Shown one piece after another: positions 12,831 to 24,715 of a stretch of DNA of 64,000 nucleotides. The notes beneath the pieces were generated by a model, which ran no database searches, was not told where the DNA came from, and was given only the letters and a program-made list of their open reading frames with translations. The stretch covers positions 391,855-455,854 of the forward strand of contig VZTI01000612.1 of NCBI GenBank assembly GCA_013397865.1. Direction: 5' to 3'. Source of the stretch: Struthidea cinerea (taxonomy: Eukaryota; Chordata; Aves; Passeriformes; Corcoracidae). Both the position numbers and the translations under genes were made by a program. Numbering within the stretch: the stretch's first letter is position 1; the number at the start of each line of letters is the position of its first letter.

Positions 12831-14910
12831 TTGGGACAGATCAGCACCTAATTTTGGAGTGAAGCTGCACTAGTTTGCGCCACCTGAGGATACTGTGGTG
12901 TGGTAGTAAGGCCATTCCACAGACTTCTGTGCCCCACTAACTTCAGGGCTGACTTTAAGGGGTTGTGCCCCCTCAGAACACTGATGAACTGAAGATCTGG
13001 TATCTCCTGTCTGTCTTGTTATGGACATCAGGGCACTGCAGCCTTCCTAATGACTAGTCAACTCTAAATGGCTCATCCTGAGCATTCCTGCTCCAGACCT
13101 CCCTGTGGGCTTTTTTAACCATCTCTCAACTTGCCAGACCAATTTCATCAGTATGTGTTTGCCTACATTGGCAGACATTCTCTTAGGCTCTGGTTAGGAC
13201 ATTAACATCGATGTAAGCACGGTAAGCCCTAAACACCCATGTCCCACTTTCTCTTTCACCTTGACCTTAGTGTGATCTGAGTTTCACTTCCAGTAGGTGG
13301 CATGGTGAGAGGTGAAGAAAGGAGAAGACAATGGAGGTGAAGCTGGGCCGTTATTCATAGGGACAAATCACATGTGAGTTATGCACCATCAGACAAATTC
13401 TGCCTTTGAGACCAATGTGCCGACTCCTTTATCATCCAACTATTCTGACCTTCCTGGTTTACCCCCTCCCCCCTCATTCCTCATGCTGTGATTTATGTCC
13501 TTGCTCCACTGTTGTCTATCTGTTCTCTGGGACAGGTTTGTACAGCTGATGCAGAGCTTATTGCAACTAGGTCTTAATCTTCACCTCGTGTTTGCAAATT
13601 CTTCATGAAAAATAATAACAAGCATGCTAAGAAACTTCACAGCACCTGTGAGGGTGTAGAGGTAGATGTGTTCTTGCAGTATATAAGCCTGCTCTAGAGA
13701 GGAGGGTGCTGCTTATGGAAGAAGTCATGCTCTGCATTGTCAGGTTCCTCACTGACACCCCTCACCCACTGCATGGCTTGCCCGAGGTTCCCCAGTGTTC
13801 CAAGAAGACAGAGAGCTTCCTTAGAACTCCTACACCACACCCCCTCAACCTTGAACCAACCTCTAAAGAAATGTCAGACCATAATCAGACAAGGAAGCTT
13901 GGGAACCCTAAAGGTTTTGGGCTTACCCAACCACAGCTCATGTTTGCAGTGCACAAGCATGCCTTTGATGCCCTTGGGCGGAGGAAAGCTGGGTCCACCA
14001 GAGCAATCCCATTCCTGATAATGGTTTCTGCTTTCCCACAGACCTGAAGCATTTGTACAGCAGAACAGGTGATATTTTGCTCTTCGGCTAAATCTAGAAG
14101 TCTATCTTCAGCAAAGCCAAAGACTTCTAATGAGCAAGAGAAACATGGACTGCTTTTTTCCCAGAAAACCCATCTGCTTTCTCAGTGGCTGGAGCTGCTG
14201 GTTTGTCTTGGCCTTCGTATGGAGTGCTTCAGAGAGGTTTGTGGACCGGGTACATCTGACAGAACTCTCCTGCAGAGGTGTTCTCAGAGGCCCCCTGTGG
14301 TGTGTTGGGACTTTGAGATGGACCTGTGTTCTGTATTAAACTCATGGAAGGGACGCAGAGGACTTAAATAGCATTTATTCAATTTCTTTGTGGGTATTTT
14401 CTTTTTCTTGAAATAAAGCCCTTTTCTCTTTTGTTTTATTGGAAGCACAACCGCAGCAGGGTGTCCAGGATCAGGCAGGACTGTGTTTGGCAGGAGCCCA
14501 ATGGGAAGCAGCGTGCAGTCCAGCAGGGTTGCACCTCGGGTACGTTCTGTGGTTCTCCATCCCCCATTCCAACTAGTTTATGACTCACATTCACCAGGTA
14601 CCAAATGACTCTCAGACCCTCCTGGCTAACTCTGCCTCTCTCTGTCATGCCAGCTGCCATGAGGTAGGTGTAGGTCTAATTCCGGCCCTGAACCATGTGC
14701 TAATAGGCCACACCAGGTCACCATCCCCTCAAGCTTCTTTGAACACACGAAATTTCCACTGAGCAGAGTTCATTGAAGTGGTTTCCCTCTCTGCAGGGCC
14801 ACAGGAGGTGCCAAGCTACCATAAAACAGTGCCTGAGGCAGTGCTCATAGCCACACTGTACCCAGAGGATCCTGACCTGAGTGAGATCAGTCCCTCTCGC
14901 ACTGGGCTTT

Positions 14911-15071
14911 AGATATGTGAAATATTTTATATATATATAATTCTATATATTTTATATATTATTTTTGTGTATATATTATATATAAATGTTTAATAAAATA
15001 TAATAAATACTTATATTTGTTTTTATATGTATTAGATATAGATATAGCTATAGTTATATGAATATATAAAA
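14911..15071. repeat. AT-rich low-complexity tract with TA repeats
   Basis: About 160 bases made almost wholly of A and T, with short TA dinucleotide runs and imperfect TATAGATATAGCTATAG units near its right end. Such tracts fold into hairpins easily and evolve fast in length. There is no sign of a gene or of a transposon end. Confidence 0.85.
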
Positions 15072-18000
15072 GACAATCTTTGACATCTCTGTGAACAGCT
15101 GTTGGGAAATCTTTTGACTCCTAAATAGTATACTTCTTCTGCAATATCTAGTTATATTTTGTAGGGAAATGCAGAGCACTTATGCAGTGTCCAGCTACAT
15201 AGCATCCTTATCCTGCTCCATGGAGAAATGTTTGAGGTTCCTGCACCATTCCTGCACCTCGGTCTTTGCAAGTGATTTGGTGACAAAAAGCTGTCTGTGG
15301 GAGAGGGAAGCAGCTCTGCTAGGATGTTGTGCAGTTTTCTAATGATGAGGTACCACTCCTGCTGCAAGAGGAGATGAAAGCATGCACTCATCTAGCATGA
15401 TCATCCCTTGAAAACTCAGTTTGTGTCAAATAGCAAACCTCCGAGCAATCCAGCATGGGCAAGGCCCCAAAAAGGTGATAGATGGCATTCTTTTGCCATG
15501 CAAACAACAAGAAAACAAGCAGCCAAAAGCCGAATCTCTGCTGAATCATTGATGGCTGTCATTCAGGCTTAACATGGTGTCTGGGTCAAGGCAAGCTGGC
15601 TCTTCAGAGCAGGCATGGGAGCTGTCTCTGGCAGCACAGCGGATGGCCCGCTAGCTCCATACCTCTAATTCGGTGGTGAGCGCAATGCAGCTGAGTAAGG
15701 TTCTGCAGGGCATCAGCAAGGGGATGGATGCAAAAGTTGTGTTTGTTGTTGGAAGTGGAGTTGAGGTCAGGGAGTGCCAACAGGGAGCCTTGCAGTGTTT
15801 TAATTCTGTGGACACTGGATGGAAAGCCCCTCCTCCTTTTACGAATGTTCCTGAAGAACTTACAGCTGGAGCAGTATGTGAGACCCTGGAGCTTCAGTGC
15901 TTTTGTGCAATGAGTGAGATGGAGCTGTGTGGTTCCTGCTGTGATGAATTAGCACCAAGTAGCTAGCTGCTGTTCTGGGAAATCATTCAGATGTACTGAG
16001 GTGTAAACAGTCTCTCCGTGCAGGAGGAGCCAGGAAAGAAGCTAGGTGTCTAGTCTTGTTCTTCCCTCGGAATTACGGAATGACTGGCCCATACAGGGAT
16101 ATGAAAGCCAGCTGAGAGTGACTCAGTTGAGATAAGGCATTTGTGTGGCTTATTGGAAAGGCAAGGATTAGAGGGACACAGCAAGCACTGTCTGTTGTGG
16201 GTACCTGTCTCCCTCCCGCAGATATAGGTGTATTTATTTAGATTTGTTAATATACACTGCTGTAGGAAAAGCAACCCAACCTGAATGCTCAGTCATCACC
16301 TCCTGCAGGGAAAGGGTACATGCAAGAGAAATCTGAAGGGAGTTCTGGCTGCCAAGGAAAGATGAAAGGATTTTAGGAAGAGAGGTTGTGAAAACAAGTA
16401 GTACTGGAGAGCTTATCCATGCATAAATGAGATGGAGCCTGAAGTGACGGAGAGTCCCCATTGCTTCTTTAAAAACATAAGGGCAAAACAAAAAGATTGG
16501 CTGAGCAGGGTGTAAGGCAGGAAACAAGATCTTTTAAAACTGTTAGCAGTCAGGAAGGGAAGGAAAAATCTGTATGTGCGCAAATCAACTTTGATTTGAT
16601 GCCCACCCCAATGTCCTGCTGCAGAGGGATAAGGTTACAACCCTCCCCCAAAAAAAGAAATGGAGCATGCTCCTAGCTCTCTGGGTCTGTGCCAAACTGT
16701 GAAGTTCACTTTCAAAGGCAAAGCTGACACGGAGACATTTGACAGGACTCATGCTTCTAAATCACGTGGATGCTTTTGTAAACATTACTTCTGGGTGTAC
16801 TTAATATCTCCACTATTAATCAGGTTGCGGGGAGTTAAAAGCCCATTAATGGCATTAACAAATGCTATTTAACTGGGCTGAATTGCAAATGCAAGTTTAG
16901 ACAGAGAACAAATACAATGTGACTTTGGAGGAGCAGAAAGCCAGCCAAAAAAACCCACATTTCATCTTGAAAAAAAAACCCACAAAACAAACATCAGTGA
17001 ATCAACCTGAAACACACAGACTATGAGAAGGGAAGAAAAGCCTTGGCAGATGTGATACTGAAAGAACTTGTGAGTATGTTGGTTAAAGCCAGCTGTGAGG
17101 CTCAACAAATGGGAGGTGGTAGGTGGGCCAATACATGGAGCAGATTTGATAAGATCTTGGCATGCAGTGTGACCTAAGGACACTCAGTGGAGTTTGGTCT
17201 TGCTGGCACAAAGAGCACTCAAAACAGGACCAGGAAGTTGATCTTTCTGGGAAGTCAGTGGTCTACCAAATGAGGGAGGTGGTGATAACCTGGATGGTCT
17301 TCAAAGCAAAGCAATAGCAAAGACTGATGGTTTGGAGAAATCATCCAAGCCTTTTTGGGTTTTTGAAGAGTGCAATGGGAGAATGACTCAAGCATGCTTG
17401 GTTTGGTTGGTTGTTTTTGTAGGGGCATGTTAATACCTGTTCACACTTACTGTTTCTGAGCAGTAAGGACAATGAATTGTTAATACTGTGCTTGCTTGTA
17501 TGTAAAAATATAAAAAGGGCAGGAAATTGGTTAAGGGAAAACGTAACCTGAATATTGTGGGGAAATACTAAATAGTGAAATGCACAAAAATATGAATATC
17601 TCTCCAGAGTCTTTGCCTGGGGCTTTCAAAAGCAGACAACAAAATGTATCCTATGAAGTCCAGTTCTGTACTCTGTTGCAGAGCACAAATGCCTAATGAA
17701 GTAATTATTTTCTAAATATGCTAACTGTGTAATATTCGAGCTAGATTGGCAACTATTTTTATATTGTGTGTCCTTATCATATTTTAAAAATTACATTAAA
17801 AACCACTGAGGTAGGAAACATTGAAATCATGATAGATCTTCATCTTTCAATTTAAACTTCTATATGCATCTGCATTGTGTCCCAGTCACAGGATTATCAC
17901 TGTATGGGACAGATCACCACTGCGCTCACTGGGTAACTGCTCAGAATTTCTTCTTCCCCTCATCACTTGACCCCAGGCCTTATTTACTAAACACCACTTA

Positions 18001-18120
18001 AGCTCTGCCTAGAACACAAACTGATTGTATTTCCTCACGGGCTTTCCTGTGACACTTTCACTCTAAACCTGAGCAGTTCAGAAACATGAACAGATTTCCC
18101 CTTACCACAGCCCTCCTGAA
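15072..18120. other. Unique non-coding sequence, no gene recognised
   Basis: No gene or transposon recognised. Around 16690-16920 the sequence is AT-rich but complex and contains the perfect 10-base palindrome CCATTAATGG (16843-16852) followed by further ATTAA motifs. That is typical of homeodomain-binding enhancers but not proof of one. Confidence 0.55.
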
Positions 18121-18124
18121 AAGA

Positions 18125-18190
18125 GGAAGGAGCTAGTAGCACTTCCATTTTACCAAAGTGAAACTAAGGTAAAGACATTAGAGTTGTGAC
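18125..18190 (+). repeat. Possible MIR-type (CORE-SINE) remnant
   Basis: The stretch CCATTTTACCAAAGTGAAACTAAGG resembles the well-known MIR segment that reads CCATTTTACAGATGAGGAAACTGAGG. Only about 60 bases align and the ends cannot be placed. Ancient SINE remnants of this type are shared by all amniotes and survive in birds as short diverged pieces. Chance similarity is possible. Confidence 0.35.
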
Positions 18191-18911
18191 CACTGACTCT
18201 TGCTATTCACTTTACAGCTACACAAGTTTGCTTTCTTTTCTTCTGGCTGTGTGTGCTGTATATGTTTAGATGTTGGCATGTTACTTAACTTTGCAGAGAA
18301 TTTACCCTCCACATGACTCTTGTGAAAGACAAAATTGCAGATATATAACAAAACCAATTGTTTTCTGTAAGTATGAGAGCTGGGCACCTACTGAGAGAAA
18401 AGAACAGGAACGAGATAAATACAAAATTTTGCAAGGACCAGGGCAGAGAGCGGGAAGGGAGAATGGTGTATAGATAAGAACATCTACTATTGTGGAAGGA
18501 TCCTGAATAAAAAAAATGGACACTTGAGTACCGTTTTGGGCAGGACATGGAGCTGAGATGTCAGAAAAAAGGTGAGCTAAGTAGTCCCTAGAATATCCTT
18601 GTTAGCAGGTTTTGATACCGAAGCCACCCAAAGGAAATCTCTGGCAAACCTATGATGGCCCGCTATGAACAATTTCTAGGGGCAAAACACATCCTTGGCT
18701 GAAGAGTGGGAGTACAGGGCAGGGAATTTCTAAGAGTGGTCAGGATTTCTTGAATCTGTAATGCCGGGAACTCTCATAATTTCATGTTGAAGACACAGCT
18801 CCCGGCAACTTTGCTTGCAATGCAGAATGCTCAGCACTTTTGCCAGTCTGGCCCCAGGTGTCCGTAGCTTGGCAAACAAAGTGGGAGGTAGTGGCCAACT
18901 TAGAAAATGCT

Positions 18912-18968
18912 TATTTAAGTGACTTGCCAGTAGCACACAAGGGCTCAGTCCTAGGAGCAGGGCTAGGC
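18912..18968 (+). repeat. Possible MIR-type (CORE-SINE) remnant
   Basis: TTAAGTGACTTGCC followed by AGCACACAAGGGCTCAG matches the MIR segment that reads TTAAGTGACTTGCCCAAGGTCACACAG and then a GGGAGTCAG-like stretch. It is the segment that follows the one resembled near 18150, so the two pieces could be remnants of one family, but they are 750 bases apart. The match is short. Confidence 0.4.
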
Positions 18969-21770
18969 AGTGTTCAGTTGCATTAATGATCAGATCATCT
19001 CTTCTCCCCCTCCAATCCCCTTCCTCATTTCCTACACTCCCCTCCATCTTGGCAATAAAACGTGCAGGGGTCCTGTGGGAAAAACCCAACAAAACACTGT
19101 GTGATCATGTAATTAAAGGCTGTACTATAACACACAGGCACAAAGGAGATGAATTAAAGCTTTATGGAAAGCCTCCAGATTAGCTTTTCCTCACTCCACT
19201 GTGCAGTCTGTTCCTTTAACAGAGCTCTCCATGTGCTATTGCACGGACTTACGGGGGGAACCACGACAAAGTTTCAGAGCTTGCTTTCTTACCCCTTAGA
19301 GAGACAGTGGTGTGTAGATGGGCTGACCCTGGCACAGGTCACCAGGGACCAGGGAGCTGGAGATCTGCAGCCCTTTGCCACCTGAGGTGATGGGAGAGCA
19401 GCAGCCCAGCAGCCCTGCAGACCACAGGGACAGGAGCATGCCAACCTTGGTGTTGGAGCCTGGGCTGCCATGGGACTGTACAGACACAGACTGTGCAAAG
19501 CAGAAATTTATGGCTTTAACAATTCTACCATATCACTTAGATCCTGAATGATGTACCCCCACGTGGTGTGGTATTCCTGACCTCTGTCTTGCTTCTCTTA
19601 CTCATACCACATCTCCTCATGGCTCTGGCTGGCACCTCATGTGATTTTTTTCATTCCTACCCCTCAACTTCTTCCAGTTTATGGCTCAATTTACCTTTGC
19701 CTTTGAAGGCAGGGTGGGTACAGTCCTCTCACAATCAGAAATCTCAGCAGCGGTGGTAGCAGAGGCAACCCTGTTTGATTGTTTTGTCCCTATACAGGGA
19801 CCTACACGAACTGCACCTACGGAGGAGCCAGAAAAGATGAAAGCACAAACCCATAAGAGATATCCGAGAAACCTTCAGAGAAAACCAGTGCTTGACTTGT
19901 CTCTTTTTCAGACAAAATGCAAATGTTGGCTTTTCTGAGGCTTATAAGGTGTCCAAATGGGAAGATTTTAATGAGGTTTCCAAGAGCACATCCTTGACAC
20001 CAAGGGCAGCTTCTGCTTGGGTGCTCACTCCGAGACATGGGAGTCACAAACCAGTATGAATGTTTCACCATGAGGGAAACAATGCATTTTTCTTCTCCTT
20101 GTTCTCAGAAACAGCCGTGCCACTTAAGCAGAAATGCAAAAACAAATGAACAAAACAAATTCAGCTTGAGGCAGACACCCAGCATGGGGAATTGCAGGCC
20201 AGATGGTTAGTGTGACAAAGTTAGAAGCAATGGAAAACAGCCTTTCAATAAGAAGTGTTAGGCAACTTCAGGGTTAGGTGGTACCACCTCGACTGAACCC
20301 CTTCCTCTTTTTAAAGATGACTTTTCTAAAGTCAGCACACCAGCAAATTTGCTGAAGAAGCACAATGATGGCGCGAGAAAGGCCGGGCTGTTGCTGTTGC
20401 TGTTACATCATCAATGTGTCAGAGGACAGCAAAACCTTTCTACCACTTGTCCTGCTGCTGGCTCCTGTTCCCTTCTCCTCCTCTTGGCCCCGTTCCCTGG
20501 ACCCACTCTCGTCTCACCCACCCTGCAGCTAATCCCTTGGTGCCTGTCTCTTTCCCCTTGTGGCAGATGCTCACTCAGTCTTCTGAGCCTTCTCCTCTTT
20601 GCCCATCCCACCTCTGGCTCTGGCAGCCTCAGCTTGGAGTCCAGCAAATCTCCTTGCCTTGGCTCCCTGCCTCGCTTCCCCTCCCCTCTGCTGTCAATTC
20701 ACCTCACTGGTCTTTTGGAAAAATCTCTGTCTTCCTAATCTACTGTAAAACAAAAGGGAGGGAGCCAAAATCTCAGCTCCTGATGATTGCTGCTGTTCTG
20801 TTGACTTTTTCCAGAGCCAAGACTGTGTTACACTGCTTCACATCACCGAGGGATGAGCCCTGCTTTTGTCAGCGGACAGATGCCAACTTGCTTCAGCAAA
20901 GAATCTGTCATGTTGGCTTAGGTTTCAGTGTGGCTGGACTGATTGGTGTTGGAGGATGAGCTGACCCCTGACTCCAAATGAATGCAGAAATAGCTAGACA
21001 CAGCTATGTATGCCCTCCTCATCTGTTTCACCTGCTTTCTGCTTCTTTTGTTGCAGAAGCACATGCACATGCAGAGACTAAGGATGTACAGGAGTTTTCA
21101 GTTGTTCTGTGCACTGAGGCTCACTCTCTTTAGTTCTTGGAGGAGTCCCCTGCTCTCAGGAGATGCAGCGCACGATGCCTTTACAGTGTTTGCATGAGTT
21201 GTTCCTGCTTGTTCCACATCATCAGGTTGTGTACTGACAAGTGGAGCATATGCTCTCAACAGCATGTCTGCTGTGACCAAATCATATCCTGGGTCATCGA
21301 CTTAGGGCTTGCAGAGTGTTCTTCCAGTTCCAGAGGGAACTATTGTCTGCTTGCATTGTTTATAACCCTTGGGAGACTTGGGAAAACCAGGACAACCATG
21401 TGCAAGACCCAGCATTGTTTTCTTAAGCTGCACAAGCATTTGCTTTCTTATCTCCATTGCTCTCTGCATGCATTACAGGCATCTACTCAGTTGTGCAACA
21501 TCTTGGGTGAAGTAGAGCTCCTAAGTCACCACTTGATGCATCTGTGCAGAACTTGGTTGCTTTTAATAGGACCCTAAAAATGCAGCCTAGATTGATATCA
21601 GTACACACTACAAGTGGTTAAACTTCCTGTGTTGTCACTGCCTTGGCAGCATTTGGGAAGTCATTTCACACAGGTTGTGGAAGTCTTGCCATGAACTTAA
21701 AACTCAACATGTGTGAGAGACAGGACTTCAACTGTATCATTTTAAGGTCAGCATCTGTAACAACTGGGAC
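18969..21770. other. Unique non-coding sequence, no gene recognised
   Basis: No gene, RNA or transposon recognised. The open frame of 181 codons starting at 20414 and its partner at 20349 lie in a C/T-rich patch. Their Ser-, Leu- and Pro-rich products reflect base composition and not a protein family. Confidence 0.55.
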
Positions 21771-21815
21771 ATTTTTTTCCTTCTTTCTTTCTTCTTTCTT
21801 TTTTTTTTTTTTTTA
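21771..21815. repeat. Pyrimidine tract (CTTT/T-rich)
   Basis: A 45-base stretch made only of T and C on the plus strand, with CTTT units followed by about 17 T. It is the first of three pyrimidine-biased tracts within 1.8 kb. Confidence 0.85.
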
Positions 21816-22654
21816 TTTAGCTGAAATTTTATTTTGTTTAATTGAAACCTTTCCCCACTTGCAACTTCAGCAAGCACATGCTGAAACAATTCCTGATGTT
21901 CAGTGACAGTTCTGTCCTAGACAATTATATCATCAGTAGACACTTACATTTTTACAGTTTGTAGCATCTGTGCACTGAAATGTTTTGGAACCTGCCCAAT
22001 AAATATATCGAAGTTGCTCAACCCTGGGCTTTCCATGCCAGAGGAGATCTGAAAAACCTTATCAGTCTATCTAATTTTCTCAAGAATTTGGCTTCCATCA
22101 AGCAAAAATTTCAGTCCAAGTGGAAATTTTCTCTTTGCATGTTCCTGTTCCAGAGGCCATTTAAGGCTGAATCAACTATGCTGTCCTCCATAATTAGAAA
22201 GGAGCAGGCTTGCTTGCATCTCCTTCTGTTTTGCAAACACTGCCACTTACTGTCATGCAGTATCTCCAGGCCTTCCACTGCAAGGCTGGAGGAATGTTTC
22301 AGATTGTCCAGATCCATTTTTCCATGACATCTTCATCTTCATTTGGATTCCAGAAGTGCTTTGCCATGACTAGAGGTTTCACTCTGCCAGACGCTGTCCA
22401 AAAGTGTAATGAGAGACTATCTTGATTCCCATTACATTACAGATCACAAAGAGAAATTAACTATTCCTATTTCTGTTTCTGTGCAAAGAGCAAGTACTGG
22501 CTCACTGTGTCCTGAGTCGTCCTGTAACCATTTTTGGACCCTGTTTCATTGAGCTTACTTTACTAGAAAACCATTATTTCCTTCTTTGAGTCAACCAGAA
22601 TCAGCTTTTCATGGCTCGCGGATGTCACAAAGGTCATCCGCTCTTTTTATTTTC
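21816..22654. other. Unique non-coding sequence, no gene recognised
   Basis: I see no gene or transposon in this stretch. The open frame of 115 codons from 21980 has no recognisable domain. Confidence 0.5.
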
Positions 22655-22726
22655 CTTTCTTTCTTCCTTTGTTTCACATTCTCTCTCTCTCTCTTATTCC
22701 CCCACCTCCCTCCTCCTTCTCTCATT
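22655..22726 (+). repeat. Pyrimidine tract with (CT)n
   Basis: Mostly T and C on the plus strand, including seven CT dinucleotides at 22681-22694, ending in TCCTTCTCTCATTAG. Besides being a simple repeat it would serve as an excellent polypyrimidine tract for a splice acceptor at the AG of 22727-22728. This is the basis for the exon candidate that follows. Confidence 0.8.
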
Positions 22727-22728
22727 AG

Positions 22729-22813
22729 AAGGCGGAGCATGACTGTGGACATCACGCCCGCCCCACCGGTGGACCCTCTGTTTTCTACTTCCAGCTCAAT
22801 GCACAGCTTGTAA
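22729..22813 (+). CDS. Candidate 3'-terminal coding exon, unidentified protein
   Basis: I do not recognise this protein. A strong splice-acceptor context (more than 40 pyrimidines, then CATTAG) is followed by 85 bases that are GC-rich and CpG-containing, unlike their surroundings. They stay open in one frame, beginning with the third base of a split codon, to a TAA at 22811-22813. The encoded tail contains RRSMTVDITPAPPVDPLF and then a serine-rich end, SMHSL. This would be 27-28 residues at the C-terminus of a protein whose other exons lie outside what I can identify. Against it: the open frame is short, the pyrimidine tract may be only a microsatellite, no polyadenylation signal lies within the next few hundred bases, and no other exon is recognised in the window. 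An internal ATG at 22739 is in frame. Treat as a lead, not as an annotation of fact. Confidence 0.2.
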
Positions 22814-23381
22814 TCATCAGAAAACCATGGGGTATCTTCTGGGAGATTGTTAGAGGGCACTTCATTCTGGCAGCCTGTGAAGGCATGTGGATGCTCTGAT
22901 ATTTGATATTCTTCTACTTTCTGTCTAGCTATAGCTATCTCCCTTCTCTTTGCAGGGCATTTCTTTCTTCACAACTGCTCGTGCCTATAGCCTACTGAGT
23001 TCCCAGTCTGAGATTATCTCTTGTAGTTGTTGAAACTCCTGTTGGAAGCTGGTGGACTTATTGCAGATTGACAGTTCTGGCACTACAAGCAACATTTGAG
23101 CCAAAACTTTGTCCTGTGTAACCTCCATATCTCAAAGTGAACTCCTTGTTCATTTTTTCTTCTTTTGTTTCAGTAGCTTATGAGGTGAGATTCCCAACTG
23201 ATGTAAATAAGTATATATATTCACCAAATTTGAAGGATGTGTATTGATTTATACCATCCAAAAGCCTAATACAAGGCCTTCAGGGAAGGAATCTGTCACA
23301 TATTGAACTCAAAACACTGGCTTTTTAAGTGAGTGGAATTCCTCTTTGTTTCTTTTTATGTGTGTTTTATTTTCCATCATC
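22814..23381. other. Unique non-coding sequence
   Basis: No feature recognised. If the exon candidate just upstream is real, this would be its 3' untranslated region. It contains no AATAAA, which counts against that view. Confidence 0.5.
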
Positions 23382-23569
23382 CCTCTCCTCTCCTCTCCTC
23401 TCNNNNNNNNNNNNNNNNNNNNNNNNNNNNNNNNNNNNNNNNNNNNNNNNNNNNNNNNNNNNNNNNNNNNNNNNNNNNNNNNNNNNNNNNNNNNNNNNNN
23501 NNNNNNNNNNNNNNNNNNNNNNNNNNNNNNNNNNNNNNNNNNNCTCTCCTCTCCTCTCCTCTCCTCTCC
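23382..23569. repeat. CCTCT pentamer microsatellite with assembly gap
   Basis: Both sides of a run of 141 N (23403-23543) consist of perfect CCTCT repeats: about four units on the left (23382-23402) and five on the right (23544-23569). The gap therefore lies inside one pentanucleotide array whose true length is unknown. The N count may be an estimate of its size. Apparent open frames across the N run are artefacts. Confidence 0.95.
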
Positions 23570-24480
23570 AGAAAAAGCAAAAACAAAAGGCTGAAAAAGT
23601 GCTGCTGCATCTCATTTCCCCCCCCTAAACTGTGTGGTTTGCTGGTTTAATCACCAAACCTTCCTGTCACTCCTAAGTTTCAGAGCCGTTGTTGGATCTT
23701 CCTGGTGTGGTTATGCCAGTCTAATGATGGCTGTTTAACTTCCATGGTTTTTTGCTCCGTGCCATTAAGCAAGCTGATCAAATCCTGAAAAACAATTTTT
23801 CACTCTGTGACACTGTGCAGAGGAACTTAATTTACAATGAAAAACTGATTTGGGGGTGACTCATGTGTGAAGGCAGATAATCAAAATACTACCCAGCATG
23901 GAAATGATCTGTCACCCTCAGGCTGAGGCTCTCCTATCGCCTCCTGCATGCAGCAAGCTGAGCAGGAGGAAGGATACACTGGTGTTAAAGGTAACACACA
24001 GGAGTTCATATTGCCTCCTACCACTACCTATTTACCATTCTCTGAATCAACATCCCCCTTCCTTGGCCCCAAAATTAAGCCACAACTTTCAACTCAGAAT
24101 GTTTAAAGAAACAAGGGGGAGAAAAAGTGTCTGGGCCATTCTTCAGAAGCCCCATGTAAACACTGGGTGACCCATTCCTTGTTCTTTTCCTAACCTGGCT
24201 GAACTCTGGAAGCAAGCAATAAACAGCAAAGGTTAATTAAATCCATTTCTAAGTTTAACACCCCTGCTCCCCACCCTGTCCTAACCAGACTTCGGGGTCT
24301 GTGTGTTTTGGGCAAATATAACCTGGTTTGAATTTCAAAACATGATTTCAAGCTTCCTTTAGAGACAAAGAAAACTGATTCTTATATGCCAAATGAGTCA
24401 TTCAAGACAGGGAAACTAATTAGGGTTGCAGCAGCAGCTAATTTCGCCACCAAAAAGAAATTTTGTGCACTAGAGAATGA
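23570..24480. other. Unique non-coding sequence
   Basis: No gene or transposon recognised. 23720-23880 is AT-rich but complex and includes CCATTAAGCAAG and GAACTTAATTTAC, so it is compatible with a conserved non-coding element. That is a guess from composition. Confidence 0.5.
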
Positions 24481-24489
24481 AGTGCTAGT

Positions 24490-24715
24490 TCCGGGCGGCA
24501 GCACCAGACACTCAGTGTAATTATAATTTATATGGCCCTCACTGCTGTAGTAGTTAAGTGCTTGACAAGAACCAAGGGATTTACTCTGAGGTAGGGAAAA
24601 GTTTTCTTCTCTTTTACAACCAGGGAACCAGAGATGAAATGACCTGCCCCACACTATTCAGTGGATTTGGCCAAGCTGAACTCGGGTGTCCCCAAGTGTC
24701 TCTTTAATGCTTTCA
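24490..24715 (+). repeat. MIR/L3-type ancient repeat remnant
   Basis: The order of motifs follows the common amniote MIR-like tail. CTCTGAGGTAGGGAAAAG is followed by TTTTACAACCAGGGAACCAGAGATGAAATGACCTGCCCCACACTATTCAGTGG, then CTGAACTCGGGTGTCC. The family reads as GAGGTAGG, a TTTTACAGATGGGGAAACTGAGG-like segment, TGACTTGCCC, CACACAG, and then GAACCCAGGTCTCC. Identity is low and gaps are needed, so it is old. The element is non-coding and dead. Confidence 0.5.

Larger units (their letters stand above)
4889..14910. other. Unique non-coding sequence, no gene recognised
   Basis: No gene, RNA gene or recognisable transposon is seen in these 10 kb. Runs of 14 A lie at 5327-5340 and 12817-12830. The patch 6724-6862 is AT-rich, contains TTAATTGCTTTTAATGAG and lacks low-complexity repeats; it has the look of a conserved non-coding element, but conservation cannot be judged from one sequence. 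The longest open frame (163 codons from 7276) shows no domain and is overlapped by others. Confidence 0.55.

Noticed and set aside
12790..12840. Poly(A) at 12817 as a retrocopy tail
   Set aside because: No polyadenylation hexamer lies within 30 bases upstream, and no mRNA-like body is recognised.
20349..20959. Open frames of 129 and 181 codons as coding sequence
   Set aside because: The products are Ser/Leu/Pro-rich because the DNA is C/T-rich. Two frames are open at once and neither resembles a family.
23329..23650. Open frames crossing the N run
   Set aside because: They exist only because N codons are read as open. The flanks are CCTCT repeats.
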